DNA of 64,000 nt from Clavaria fumosa (GCA_951802425.1 OX637801.1:1364001-1428000); one strand, 5' to 3'. Positions 9,273-19,701 are shown, counted from the first letter of the stretch. Program-made: numbers and translations. Notes: a model not told the origin generated them from the sequence alone.

Positions 9273-10992
9273 TTACCTCCCCCCATCACTTGTCATGCTG
9301 CCAACTCCGCCACCATCCCCCGTTGCAGCCACAGCCACGGCCAAACCAAGGCCCTCCCACACACCCCTTGGCTCCTCCCCCCGCACGGCCCCGGCGCGTG
9401 CGAGCATAAATGCATACCGCTCGAGTGCGGCGAGGACGTGGTTCGCAAGGATGTATAGTGTCGTGAGGAGCATCATGAGCATAGCCATTGCAGAGTTGGA
9501 GTGGGAATTGGTTAGATGGCGGTCGTTGTCGATGGGGTGGTGGTGTGGGATGGGTGGTGCGTGGAGGTGTGGTGGGAGATTGTGTGTGCGTAGACGTTGG
9601 GCGAGAGATAGGGATTTGGGTAAGGATGGTGGGTGTGGGTGGAGGTATGGATGTGGCGCGAACACCTCTAAAAACTCATCCTCCTCGCACACCCACATCC
9701 TACCCTTAGTCAACAGCGCATGGGCGGGAGACGGAGCGAGGAAGACGTGGGTATAAAACGCAGGCGTCGTCCCATACACAACGCATTGCCCACCCCCATC
9801 CCCGTTCCCATCCTGATTTGTGCTGCACGGACGGAATTCGGTTGGCGAGGCGTGTGAGTCGAGCGGGATGAGGACGATGGGCTTGTCGAGCTCAGTTGCT
9901 CGTCGGGTGAGGAAAGCATGTACGCGTGCGCGGGCGTAGGATTCAAGTATTGTTGGGGAAGGAATCTCACACCGCCCGGCTTGCCGCCGCCACTCTTACT
10001 CTTACCCTCATCACCGGGAGCGACAATATCGACGGCACTCAGCGGGCCCAGGGGCTCGGGGCGCGCGTACACGTCCAGGCATTTTCGATAATGCAGCACC
10101 CACGCATGATACGCAATGCGTGGGAAAGTAAGGAGGAGGACGAACGGGCGAGACGTGAGTGCGCGGAGGAGGGATGAGGTCGTTAGTACAGTTGAGTGGG
10201 CCGGGGCTGATAGTTTTAGAGGCCCGAGTTTGGGTTTTCCAGGCGCGACGTCGGGTAGGGATGTCTGGGTGTATAGACGCACTCGTACTCTTGGTTTAGG
10301 AGCGTCGTACGTCGTGCCCTTGTGTGTGGATGGATGTGGATTTGGAGCGTGTGTGGGGCGGGTGACCGAGACGGTGTAGAACCCCGAGCGGTCGTTGAAG
10401 GGTGATACGTGGAACGAGCGCGGGAAGGTCCATTGGTGGTCGTACCCCGGTACTGGGACGCTATCTTCCGTTGAACCGAGTGCGAGGGGGTGGATGTGCG
10501 ATTCGCCGAAGGTGTTGTGGATCTGCGTTCATGTTGGTGAGAATGAACGAGGGAGAGGATGGGTGGGTGATTACTTCGAGCACGACCATCCATAGCCCCC
10601 CCGACTTGTCGTAGCAAAAATACACGGAGAGCGGGTTTATGCCTTCCCAACCTAGATACCGCGGCATCGTCATGACCCACGCATCATGTACCGCCTCCCT
10701 ACCCCACCCCTCTCCCTCCAAAACCCTATTCAGCTTGCCCTTGATGCTTTCCCCGTTCGGCATGAGGTACGGCTCGGGTCTTAGCCCAGTGAGCCCGCGA
10801 CGGCCATAGGAAAACAGGAAGCCGCGAAGGAGGTCGAGGGAGTTTGATTCGAGGGCGTTGAGTGGGAGAGTGTGGGGTATGTGAATGCGTGTTTTGACGA
10901 GGCTGGATGTGGGCGACGCGGTTGTGGAGGATATAGGCTTGAGATGGTTGCATTAACTCGAAAGCGTTGGCATTCGGACGATCACTTCGCAA
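9273..10992 (-). CDS. DUF1365 family protein
   Basis: The central exon (about 10763 to 10575) encodes LGWEGINPLSVYFCYD followed by LWMVVLE. After a 52-nt intron (10523-10574, GTAATC...CAG) the next exon continues with IHNTFGESHIH and, further on, RPFVLLLTFPRIAYHAW. These are hallmarks of DUF1365, an uncharacterised family found in bacteria and fungi, often near cyclopropane-fatty-acid synthases. The C-terminal part (about 9273-9900) includes a membrane-like segment (AMLMMLLTTLYILANHVL). Near the N-terminus, family-like pieces occur in three frames (AYILHNRVAH, KHAFTYPTLS, LPLNALESNSLDLLRG) within about 150 bp, and another frame change is needed near 9960. Either small introns or frameshifts are present, so the gene could be damaged. 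Confidence 0.6.
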
Positions 10993-11076
10993 CTTCGGTC
11001 ATCCTTTCTTCTTCTTTACAGAGTATTTGGACCACATCAGGAAACCGGGGTTGATGCTACAGTAGACTGTGGCAGT

Positions 11077-11165
11077 GCTTTGTAGATCTACATAACACAT
11101 AGACTACTTCCTGGTCTATGTAGAACTACATAGATATGGGCCTTTCTATGTATTTCTACATAAAT
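11077..11165. repeat. Cluster of CTATGTAG / CTACATAG words upstream of the first IFI6-like gene
   Basis: Within about 90 bp the words TCTACATA, ATAGACTA, CTATGTAG, CTACATAG, CTATGTAT and CTACATAA alternate in inverted orientation, including the near-palindrome CTATGTAGAACTACATAG. They could form hairpins or be binding sites. They lie directly upstream of the start codon at 11183 and are not seen upstream of the second copy. Confidence 0.5.
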
Positions 11166-11182
11166 GTTGATTACTCAAAGAG

Positions 11183-11639
11183 ATGACACTTGTCACAAGA
11201 ATTGTCATCAGATTTGTGTGTGTGGCAGGGGTTTCTCTCTTTCTCCCTGTTGCCCTTGTCAGAGGTCTGGGCATGGGCTTGATTGGGTTTTCTGCTGCGG
11301 GTCCTGTTGCAGGTGAGCATTGTTTCCTCTTGTTATTGATCTGGATGCTGATCTATAGTTGATATAGGTTCTATCACTGCATGGATTCAGTCTGTTTTCT
11401 ATGGCGGTGCCGTGTCAAGTGGTTCTGTTTTCGCATTTGCTCAATCTTTAGCAATGGGAGTTGCGGCATTGACTGCGGTAGAAGCTGGTGCTGGAGTTGC
11501 TGCTGCTGGAAGTGCAGCTGTTGCCGGAAGTGCAGCTGTTGCAAGGGTAACGAGTGTGGTCCCATGGCCAGCTGATTTTATGGTGTCCGACCAACTCCTC
11601 CGGAGAATTCTGTTGGCCAACGGACCCTCGCACCCATAA
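11183..11639 (+). CDS. Interferon-induced 6-16/27-like (IFI6/IFI27 family) small membrane protein, copy 1
   Basis: Exons 11183-11312 and 11368-11639 give 133 residues. The join creates GFSAAGPVAG then SITAWIQSVFYGG, then GSVFAFAQSLAMGVAAL, matching the Ifi-6-16 domain pattern of GF..AG..AGS.A...QS...G....GS.FA..QS.... Animal members are hydrophobic mitochondrial or ER membrane proteins that modulate apoptosis; fungal members are mostly uncharacterised. The N-terminus (about residues 5-28) is a hydrophobic anchor or signal. After the domain come two GSAAVA hexapeptide repeats and a divergent tail. It is 63% or more alike, by eye, to copy 2 including intron position and 3' UTR, so the two arose by tandem duplication. 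Confidence 0.75.
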
Positions 11640-11908
11640 CTCTCAATTCTCTTTCTCGAGATGGAGGTATGCTCCCTCATTATACTCATCACGCCACTCC
11701 TAACTAATAACCTGTCCCTCCTGTCTTTACAGTTTCTTACTGTTAGATCAGACACCGTGCAAAAAATTCGTTGATAGTAATTCTTGACCTATCTCCGTGC
11801 TGTCTCTTGACCATTTCCACTTTGAATGGATTTCTTGTACTGCCCGTCGGCTATTTCCGGAATAAGCTTTGATGGTGAATTAAATTTTTGAATGATAAAT
11901 GTACGTTG

Positions 11909-11930
11909 TGATTCGGGAACAGGAATCACA
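11909..11930. repeat. Short perfect inverted repeat (GTGATTC / GAATCAC)
   Basis: A 7-bp arm on each side of an 8-nt spacer, about 100 bp upstream of the second IFI6-like start codon. It could be a binding site for a dimeric regulator. No equivalent is seen upstream of copy 1. Confidence 0.4.
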
Positions 11931-12030
11931 TCGTGGGCCGTGAGGCGCGTGAGGCCCGGATAGCGCACGCGTTACCACCACAGTCATCCACACCACACTA
12001 CTTTGATTCCTTGAACCTTCGCTCAAAGAA

Positions 12031-12522
12031 ATGACGCTTCCCAGAAATATTGCCATCGGATCTGCGTGTGTAGCAGGGGTTTCTCTCCTTTTCCCTCATG
12101 CTCTCGTCGGAGGTCTGGGCTTGACTGGGCTTTCTACTGGCGGTCCTGTCGCAGGTGAGCATTGTTTCCTCTTGTTATCGATCTGAATGCTGATTCATAT
12201 GGTTGATACAATGGCAGGTTCTATCGCTGCAGGGATTCAGTCTTATTACTATGGCGGTACCGTGCCAAGCGGTTCTGCTTTCGCAATTGCTCAATCTGTA
12301 GCAATGGGAGGCGCAGCATTGACCGCGGTGAAAGCTGGTGCCGCAGTTGCTGCTGCTGGGAGTGCAGCTGTTGTTGGAAGTGCTGCTGTTGCCAGAAGCG
12401 CAGTTGTTGCTGGAAGTGCTGTTGTTGTTGGAAGTGCAGCTGTTGCCAGAAGTGCAGTTGTTGCCGGAAGTGCAGCTGTTGTAAAGGTATCCAACCAACT
12501 CCTCCAGATAATTCAAGCTTGA
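12031..12522 (+). CDS. Interferon-induced 6-16/27-like (IFI6/IFI27 family) small membrane protein, copy 2
   Basis: Exons 12031-12154 and 12218-12522 give 142 residues with the same intron position and phase as copy 1. The hydrophobic N-terminus is followed by GPVAG/SIAAGIQSYYYGG and GSAFAIAQSVAMGGAALTAV, the Ifi-6-16 core. The C-terminal part is an 18-nt minisatellite encoding about seven hexapeptides (GSAAVV, GSAAVA, RSAVVA, GSAVVV and variants), against two in copy 1. Downstream sequence (12520-12640) is nearly the same as that after copy 1 (11780-11900). Localisation to an internal membrane is inferred from the family. Confidence 0.75.
12356..12486 (+). repeat. 18-nt coding minisatellite (GSAAVV-type hexapeptide)
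   Basis: Units of six codons with variants of GGAAGTGCAGCTGTTGTT recur about seven times in frame. Copy 1 has only about two units. Expansion or contraction by replication slippage would change protein length without breaking the frame. Confidence 0.7.
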
Positions 12523-12820
12523 CCTATCTCCGTGCTGTGGCTCTATGTTCTCCTTGACCATTTCCACTTTGAATGTACCGCCGACTGTCGGCTATTTCCG
12601 GATTAAGCTTTGAGGGTGAATTAAATTTTTTGATTCCGTTTTAGTGCTGAACTTTAATTCGCCGAAAAAGCTCTTCAAATAAGACAATGGTGAGGACCCT
12701 TCCCCCTCGAGGCCAACATTGCCGTGCACGCGCCAAACACGAGCCTATCTATCTGGTTGTCGTCGTTCCTCTCCTCGCACTTGAACAAAGGGCCAGAAAA
12801 AAGCCAGAAATAACTTGACC

Positions 12821-13791
12821 ATGCCCTCGATGCTGCCACAGACATTCAGTGACGACGAAGAGTCCGACTACGACCTCATCTCTAACCCAGATGACGAGTC
12901 TCGAGACCAGTCGTTTAGCGTGGGTGATCTGAGCAACAGCGCCAGCTATGGTCACGTCCCGGTGTGTCGCATCGTCGAGCCTCCGCCATCTCAAGCCGCG
13001 AAGGAACACTTTGATACGGTCGGGCTGAGTAAGACGGACATCCAGACGTTCGTGGCGAAGACACTCGGATTCAGCGCGTCATCTCGTGGAGAGTACGTTT
13101 CGAAATTGCTCCCACATATATATCAAGAAGGAAGGACAGTGCGAGTGTACGCCGACGGGCTGTTCGATGGGTGGAGTGCGGGGTAAGCTTTATATATGAA
13201 TGGCCATATACGTACGACGTGTATTGATGCCGCATCCGCAGCCATGCTCTCCAACTTCGCCAAGCAAAACTCTCTTTTCCTTCCGTGTACCTGATAGTCG
13301 GGGTCTTTTCCGATGCCACGTGCTACGAGAATGCGTCGCCCGCTCGCATCCCACACGTCGAGCGGTGCGAGGTCGTGCGGCACTGTCGATGGGTGGACGA
13401 GGTCGTGTCCGACCCGCCATGGGCCGTCACTGAGGCGTTCGTCGGAAAACGCAAAATAGACTTCGTCGCTGTTCAGGTCGGCGCGTCTGTAGACCCAGCC
13501 TTCCATAAGGAGAGGGTTCGGGCATATGATGCATTGAAAGAACACGGTGAGATCCTTTATGCGGCTGACCGAACTGTCCGTTCACTATAAGGGGTTGCGT
13601 CAACGGCCCCTTTTTCTGCCGCAGGCAAGGTTATCCCCACTCGCAAAACCTTTGGATTGGCCACACCATTGATAAGATCATCGGCTGTATTTCCCGTGCC
13701 AGTCGGAACTGAAGATGGGCCCGTCCTCTTCGGCGTAGACATTCCCGATGCTCTCGAGGGGTATTCCGATACTCATTACATTGTCGGATAA
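12821..13791 (+). CDS. Choline-phosphate cytidylyltransferase-like protein, probably catalytically altered
   Basis: Exons 12821-13182, 13242-13546 and 13625-13791 give 277 residues. The second exon aligns with the nucleotidyltransferase core of CCT (Pct1-type): VRVYADGLFD, then AGHALQLRQAKLSFPSVYLI, VGVFSD, CRWVDEVVSDPPW and KRKIDFVA. Active CCT transfers CMP to phosphocholine in the Kennedy pathway. Here the HxGH signature reads SAGH, so the first histidine is lost. The RTEGISTSDII motif appears as RKTFGLATPLIRSS, so the arginine and a T-x-G-like core are altered. The protein ends soon after, without the long amphipathic membrane-binding helix. I infer a CCT paralogue turned pseudoenzyme or neofunctionalised. 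All splice sites are canonical and the frame is open. Confidence 0.75.
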
Positions 13792-14246
13792 AATTTAGGA
13801 GTGTCTTTTGGTTTACCCGCGAGGGTTCTGCGCGAGCGTCGCGATCAAAATTGGGGGTTTATTTATTTATCCGTTGATTTGTCAGCGGCTCAGTCAGCAA
13901 ACCTACTCGATAGCCACGAATTTCTCACTCAATTTTGCACAAAATATTCTAATATTTGAGATTCAAAGTCCTTACGCAACAAAGACTACTGCTGTAAAAA
14001 ATCAAAGGATTCCGCCTTGTGGTTAGTGAAGAGATTCAAAAGGACCCTGCTGACTAATCCAGCTGGAAGAAACGTGGCGCCGGTGGCTGTACAATGAATC
14101 ATTGTCCGTGAATGTCGCTGCGTTGCTGGCCCCTTTGTGGGGAAAGCCCCTGTCGTAGCTTTCAATGTGGAGCCAAGAAACTATAAAAGGGCCCCCCCTC
14201 GACCTCCTTTGTTCCTCACCCCCTCCTCCACCCACTCAATCCATAC
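13792..14246. promoter_or_regulatory. Intergenic region with TATA box of the F-box-like gene
   Basis: No gene is seen in this 455-bp stretch. CTATAAAAGG at 14181-14190 is a strong TATA box 57 bp before the start codon of the next gene, with pyrimidine-rich sequence between. Confidence 0.5.
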
Positions 14247-15071
14247 ATGATCTCAAACAAAGCTCCATCCTCATTCCCATTCGAAATCCTTCTAAAGATT
14301 ATCTGCGAGCTATGGTCCAGCCAACTCACCGTCGAAGAGCGTATCGCTTTCATGATAGCAAGTGTCTGCGTCTCTACGACCTGGAAGGACGCCTTCCTCC
14401 TAATCTCTGCGCGGGACGTGCACGTCCCGTGCCCATCCTACGTCTACCCGCTCATGCGCATCCTCAGCGGCGTCAGCGCATTCTACGGCCAGAACGACAA
14501 ACACCTCCCGAACACGCTCTGCCGCTCGCTCACTATCCACGTACGCGGACCGTTCCCGGCGGGGCAGGTCATGCCCTTGACCGCGGAAGAGACCCAAACC
14601 CTCCAAGAGATTGCCTCGACCTCTACCAGCCTGCTCTACACACTCCATAGCACGTCCTTCCTCCCGCACCTGCGACACGTCGTCCTCGAGCTCGTCGATA
14701 TCCCCTTCGACGACATCGTCGAGCAACGCCGGCTCCTGTGCTTCCCAGAGCAGGTTCGCCGGCTCGACATCGAGTATGCGTTCGTGGACGCCCACGGAAA
14801 CATCCGGAACAAGAACATCCCCGTTACAGCCGCCACCCGCGATGGCGCCACCACCTCCTCTATACCACCGTACCAGCCATGCGCAGAGGACGAACGCCTT
14901 TGGGATCTGCTGACCCTCCGCGAGCTCCACATTCTCGGCGCAGATGGGACCTTTGTTGCCGACATTGCCTCGACCTGCCACACGCTTGAAAAGCTGGTGA
15001 CTGACGCACCGTGCCTCGATGCACTCGCGCCCATAATCCAGCTTCCATCCTGGGTTGAGCAAGAATCTTAG
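14247..15071 (+). CDS. F-box-like domain protein
   Basis: An intronless 274-residue frame. The N-terminus (FPFEILLKIICELWSS, then a helix, VSTTWKDAFLLI) has the F-box pattern of leucine/proline helix 1 and a W in helix 3. F-box proteins recruit substrates to SCF ubiquitin ligases through Skp1. The rest contains leucine-rich segments (LRHVVLELVDIPFDD, LLTLRELHILGADGTF) resembling the irregular LRR-like tails of expanded Agaricomycete F-box families. A TATA box lies just upstream. The 3' neighbour is convergent. Confidence 0.65.
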   Translation: MISNKAPSSFPFEILLKIICELWSSQLTVEERIAFMIASVCVSTTWKDAFLLISARDVHVPCPSYVYPLMRILSGVSAFYGQNDKHLPNTLCRSLTIHVRGPFPAGQVMPLTAEETQTLQEIASTSTSLLYTLHSTSFLPHLRHVVLELVDIPFDDIVEQRRLLCFPEQVRRLDIEYAFVDAHGNIRNKNIPVTAATRDGATTSSIPPYQPCAEDERLWDLLTLRELHILGADGTFVADIASTCHTLEKLVTDAPCLDALAPIIQLPSWVEQES

Positions 15072-15140
15072 TGTCTCTCCAGTATTCAAAGATATATAAC
15101 CAGAAAATATATAACCAGAATAATGATTTGTTTCTCTTGG

Positions 15141-17214
15141 TTATTGCGGAACGAGTAATGACAAACGGTTCTTGCCGTGTACACCCATATGTCTATTCAA
15201 TTGATCTGTCCTCGCGAACTGCTTCCCGCATCCTTCGTGGGGGCAGATATGTGGCCGCACACCAGTATGAGTCCGCAACTAGGTCAGTATTAAATCAGTC
15301 ATCCAAGCAAAAGAAAAATAACAACCGAGGCTCGCACATGTTTAGCCAAATTCGACGACTCCGCAAAGGCCCTGCGTGAAATAGAGAGAATCGTAGTATT
15401 GGTGAGATCATCCCCAGTCGAATACGCCCCTGCTACTGCCCGAGGGTCTTACCTATCACAATAAGTACATTTGAACGGCTTCACACCGTTATGTGTGCGT
15501 TTATGGATAGTTAGCGCGCCTGCGATGGCAAAGGCCTTGCCGCAGTTCGGGTAATCGCATATGTATGGCTCTACAAATAGATGGTTCAGGTCAGCGATCG
15601 TACGAGGTAACAGAAGACTCCTCACTTTCTCGCGTATGTCGACGCATGTGCTGTTGCAGGGTTGCAGCCTCGCTGAAGAACTCGGCGCAGACCTTACATT
15701 GGAATGGACGATGCCCTGTATGGCTCTGCGATGGCCAACCAAAGCCGGGTCAACCACGGAAACCCAAAGGACAGCACAGGGAAAGGGGCATGACGAACTT
15801 GCATGTGCCGGCAGATCTTCTGCTTACTGATAAACCCGCGCTCGCCGTTCCGCGGGCAGCCGGCCCAGAAGCACTCGTATCGGGGCTTCCCGCCACCCAC
15901 ATGCTCCTCCGTGATGTGCGTCGTGAGTGCGTCGGACGACGCGAACACCGCGCGGCACGACTCCCAGCGGCACAGATGGGCTCGCCCTCCGCCCTCCGAA
16001 TCCTGCATGGGTGTCGCCATCGTCACCGCCGTAGCCGTCGGTGGAGAGACACGGGACGCGCCATCAGCGGTCTCTGGGACCGTATGTGGGCTGCAGGAGG
16101 GCATGAGAGTTGTGTCCTTCTCGGCCACGCTGCTGTCACCAATAGCACTATTTCCACCGCTTTCCTGCTCCTCTCTCTCGGAGTGGGGTGCGGACACACA
16201 TAGCCCCAGATGGTCGTGAAACAAATGATTCGTGAGCGCTCCCAGAACATGGTGAGACTGGTTCCCCGACGAAGGACCCGGGAGTGTGTTGGGCTGTGTG
16301 CAGTCCCGCCACAAGCACGAGACGGCATCGGCTTGAGTCGCTGCGGGTGCTTGGAGATGCGTGAGGTTCACGTGTGCAACCAGATCCGGAAGCGAGCGAA
16401 ACTGCGCCTGGCAATTTCCCCAGAGGCATGTCACAAACGGAGACAGAGAGTCGACGGCGATGGATTGCGACTGAGCGTCATAGACTGGCCTTGGGTATTG
16501 CGCGACATGCATGCCGACGTCGTTGTCCATTGTGGGAATTTGTGCGTGTTGGAAATCAGAACCAGAGGGTGTGACGACCTCGTTGTGTGTGGTTATAGAG
16601 TATTGGGATGAAATGTCTGGTTCTGACCGAAGATCACCGTACATCGAACTCCGCGGTTCATCGGGGATGGTGTAGGTGATCTCCCCGCAGGCGCAAAGGA
16701 AAGCCTCGAGATAAGCTTCCTCCCATGACTGCGATGAGATATAGTTTTTCGAATCCTGAGGTTCCTGATGGTGGAACTGGGTACAACAGTCGAGCTACGG
16801 ACAAATTATTAATTTCCGGTCGGCGGTTTAAACAGGCGGAACAAAATTTAGACGTACAAAATCTTCCAAGCCACAATCGACGCAATCGTTCGGGACTTCG
16901 CAGCCATCATCTGCGCAGATTTGTACTGCGGGTTCGCTGGGACATCCCGGAGCGGTGTCTGTACAAGAAACGACGACGCATTGATTGGTGCATTGAGGCG
17001 TTATTTGGCTTTCGCTGCAGCCGAGATCGCTGCACTCGTCAGCACACCCAGAACACGGCTCAACGGAAAGCGTCCGCTGCTTAAAGTGAGGCGGAGGTGA
17101 AGACAGCGGTGTGGCAAGCAGTGGTGGAGACGATGTCTGACTGGAGATCGCCGGCGACGCCACGGGTCGGCCAGGGGAATGAAGCCGAGGCCAAGGCTCA
17201 AAGGCGGCAGTCAT
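15141..17214 (-). CDS. C2H2 zinc-finger transcription factor
   Basis: Six exons (17214-16858, 16728-15799, 15725-15626, 15570-15453, 15371-15338, 15278-15141) join in phase to 558 residues. Exon 1 holds a cysteine-rich region (CSGCADECSDLGC, CTNQCVVVSC, CADDGCEVPNDCVDCG). The second exon has atypical fingers (CLWGNC...H...H; CLWRDC; CRWESCRAVF...HITEEH). Regular C2H2 fingers follow: FQCKVCAEFF...H..H, YICDYPNCGKAF...H..TH, FKCTYCDRAF...H..TH and HICPHEGCGKQF...H..H. TGEKP-like linkers (THNGVKPF, THTGVRPH) support DNA binding by the C-terminal array. Every exon boundary is GT-AG and preserves finger spacing. Targets are unknown. Confidence 0.85.
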
Positions 17215-17943
17215 GGTTGGTGTCGTCCGCGGCGGTGGAAGGTAGGTGGTGAGCAGCTCGACGTCGACGATGGCGACGACGAGAACGCCACCAACGCGAT
17301 TTACATCGACGATGACTGGGCGGGTCCTCAATGGTTTATGTCATCAGTGCCCGTTTCGGTATTTGAAATAGTTCAATCTCAGATAAATCTCCGCGAATAT
17401 CGGCGGCAGTGCGGTGTTCCACATTAGTCCAAAGGTGATTATTATTGCCTCGACACTCCACTCTCTCAACACAATATTCAATGCTTACGGTAACATCCCG
17501 CGAAAAGGCAAAAAATACAAACCATCCCAGGACAGACTTAGGCCACTGGCTAGCAACTTTGCAACGCTTGATCGGGTGGCAACATGTCGATATTGATTGG
17601 AAAGAGAAAAACGTAGTCTCTCACAAGGAAGATGGGGAGGAAAAAGGAGGGACGTGTTTGAGCTCAGTTATGTCCTAAAATGACTGGAATGCCTTTCTTT
17701 ATCTGAAGGCAAAAACCCAAGAACAATCTCAAAGCTGAATCTTATGGATGCGGACTGGTGCCCTTGTTGTCGAACGACGGGAAGAAAGGATAGTGGACAT
17801 GAGCATTTCTAGCTTCAGACTCTTGTTACAGTAATAGATATCATCAGTGAACAGTTCAGCGTTCAACCTTACATGTATATTAGTACAATCCAATTGGCCC
17901 ATCGTATTCAAATGTCGTATTGAAGAAACGAAGTTAGTCATCA
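17215..17943. other. Intergenic region upstream of the zinc-finger gene
   Basis: It contains the promoter of the minus-strand zinc-finger gene and the 3' flank of the secreted-protein pseudogene. The short frames present (17179-17427, 17414-17596, 17445-17678 plus; 17729-17962 minus) have no recognisable features. Confidence 0.35.
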
Positions 17944-18428
17944 TCAAGTGGCTAGGACCCAAGAGATATGGAGTAATTCAAGAGATGAGAAAGGTTCACT
18001 CACTGCAAATGCACTAGTCACAGCAACGGTAACAACATATCTTCCAGGTTCCCCGAAATCTCCTTGAGTCAGAGGTTTGTTTGGTGTATACTGCCCAGCT
18101 ACCGGTAACCAGAGACGAACCTGGATAATTGAGCACAAAGCAGTTAAACCACATACAGTAATATCATGCCCTGTATCCACAAGATTGAAACCTGCAATGT
18201 AGTGGCCGATTGTGGATACGGTGTTGGTCTGGGTCGCACTTTTCAGACCCACAACGAGCGAAAGTTCGACAAATGATTACACAAAAATGTTTCCACTCCC
18301 GCTTCTGCGAGTGACAAAGGTCAGCGGAAAGACGGAATGCGAGATGGGGGCGAAATCCGTTGGCGAAGGATAGAGGCGAAGCAGAGCGTCGCATGGGCGA
18401 GAAGAATAAGGGCCGACGTGAAGCGCAT
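17944..18428 (-). pseudogene. Secreted small-protein paralogue with frameshift
   Basis: The ATG at 18428 starts a signal peptide (MRFTSALILLAHATLCFA) closely matching the intact neighbour at 19337. The downstream homologous sequence (YPSPTDFAPISHSVFPLTFV) is in a different frame, so the product would stop early. The core then resumes as LSLVVGLKSATQTNTVSTIG and DTGHDIT, with a C-terminal part GEPGRYVVTVAVTSAFAV. A one-base indel near 18370 and loss of a clear first intron make this a likely pseudogene; an unusual intron is the alternative. Confidence 0.55.
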
Positions 18429-18850
18429 GATGGCGGAACGAGAGAAAAGTGGGATGCGAATGACCAAAAGACCCATCCATTTTATAGGCCATTAGATGCG
18501 ACGACTCCCTTCTGCACACGGATTTTGCCATGTTCCGTTGATTGAATATGAAGTTAGCCCGGAGTCTGGAAGGCGGTGTAATACGATGTCCGAGTCGGTG
18601 CTCATCAAAAAGTTTGCTGTGGATTCGCAAAGAAGTCAAAGCAAGCGATCCCATAAAATGGCTTCTGTATTCACATTTGATGAAAGCTAAGCATAGTATG
18701 GTCTAGAGCTGCGACTAAGAGGTAGGAGCATTTATGGCGTATCGACAAGCCGAATCGTCATTCTTCACAGATGCACTATAAATGATGTATTGAAGTAGAG
18801 AAGGCGGACGTTCCAACGCGCCTATGAAATCATGAGTACACGCCGAGCCG

Positions 18851-19337
18851 TTAGAGATCAGAAAGGCGTACACCAACAGCGTTTGTCACGGCAGCAGTAA
18901 TGGCATAGCGCCCAGAGCCAGCAAATCTCTCTGAAGGCAGAGGTATGTTTAGCACGAAGTGCCCGGTTCCCTGTGACCAATAGACAAAATTGAAAGAACG
19001 GAGGGGGGAGATATGAGTTGCCTACAGTGGATCCGTGGCCCATGTTCTCAAGATCAAAGTTCTGTACGAAATCGCCGAGTGCAGTTGGTATAATGGAGTC
19101 CTCCAAGCTCAGACCCACAACAACCGAAAAGTCTTCACTGGAAGGCACAATCAAATGTCATGAATACAGGGAAGAGACACCAGCTTACTTGGTAATCGGC
19201 CCGTTCTCGGTCAAAAACTTCAACGGGTAAACGGGGTTCGAAGCGGGGGCGTAATTCGTTGGGCCAGTTATTTGGTAGATGTGGGCGAGGCAGAGGGTCA
19301 CATAGGTAAGGAGGTTTACAGCCGGCGCGAAGCGCAT
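18851..19337 (-). CDS. Small secreted protein of unknown family
   Basis: Exons 19337-19189, 19137-19026 and 18970-18851 join in phase to 126 residues. The N-terminus (MRFAPAVNLLTYVTLCLA) is a typical signal peptide. The mature part has alternating hydrophobic strands (FSVVVGLSLEDSI, ENMGHGSTV, GHFVLNIPLPSERF, GSGRYAITAAVTNAVGVRL) suggesting a compact beta fold, and no cysteines beyond the signal. It has a damaged paralogue next door, so the family has duplicated locally. A role at the cell surface or outside is inferred only from the signal peptide. Confidence 0.6.
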
Positions 19338-19506
19338 GATGGGGACAAGGAGACTGAGCAACTGAAGAGAGTACGAGCGACGCAGAGATCCATTTGAATC
19401 CAATTTTTAAAGACCTTCGGCGTCCGATCCACAATAGTTTGAGTCTCGTCGTTAGAAGCGACTTGGTGTGATTCCTCGGGCAAGCGTGCCATCTCATAAT
19501 AGTCGT

Positions 19507-19701
19507 AGGTACGGTTTTGACGCATAGAATCGATTGGCAATGACACCATTCATTGAACTACTGCACAGACTGGAATCATGGACGTTGACATCTGTGGTCC
19601 TTCCATTCCCACTATTTTCGGCATCGCCTCCGAGCAAGTGCACTCTTCCTCGTCCGAGTGATCGTGAAGTACTTCAACGAGAGCGGCGTAGACGGTGTTG
19701 T
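19507..19701 (+). pseudogene. Truncated segmental copy of NBP35 exon 3 with its upstream intron
   Basis: From 19507 the sequence matches 21391 onward almost base for base, including the whole 60-nt intron before NBP35 exon 3, then about 85 bp of the exon ([20 protein letters not shown]). About 180-190 bp is then missing, and homology resumes in the part encoding [11 protein letters not shown]. Retention of the intron shows a DNA-level duplication rather than a retrocopy. It cannot encode a functional protein. Confidence 0.8.

Noticed and set aside
14400..15089. 229-residue minus-strand frame
   Set aside because: Antisense shadow of the intronless F-box-like gene in GC-rich codons.
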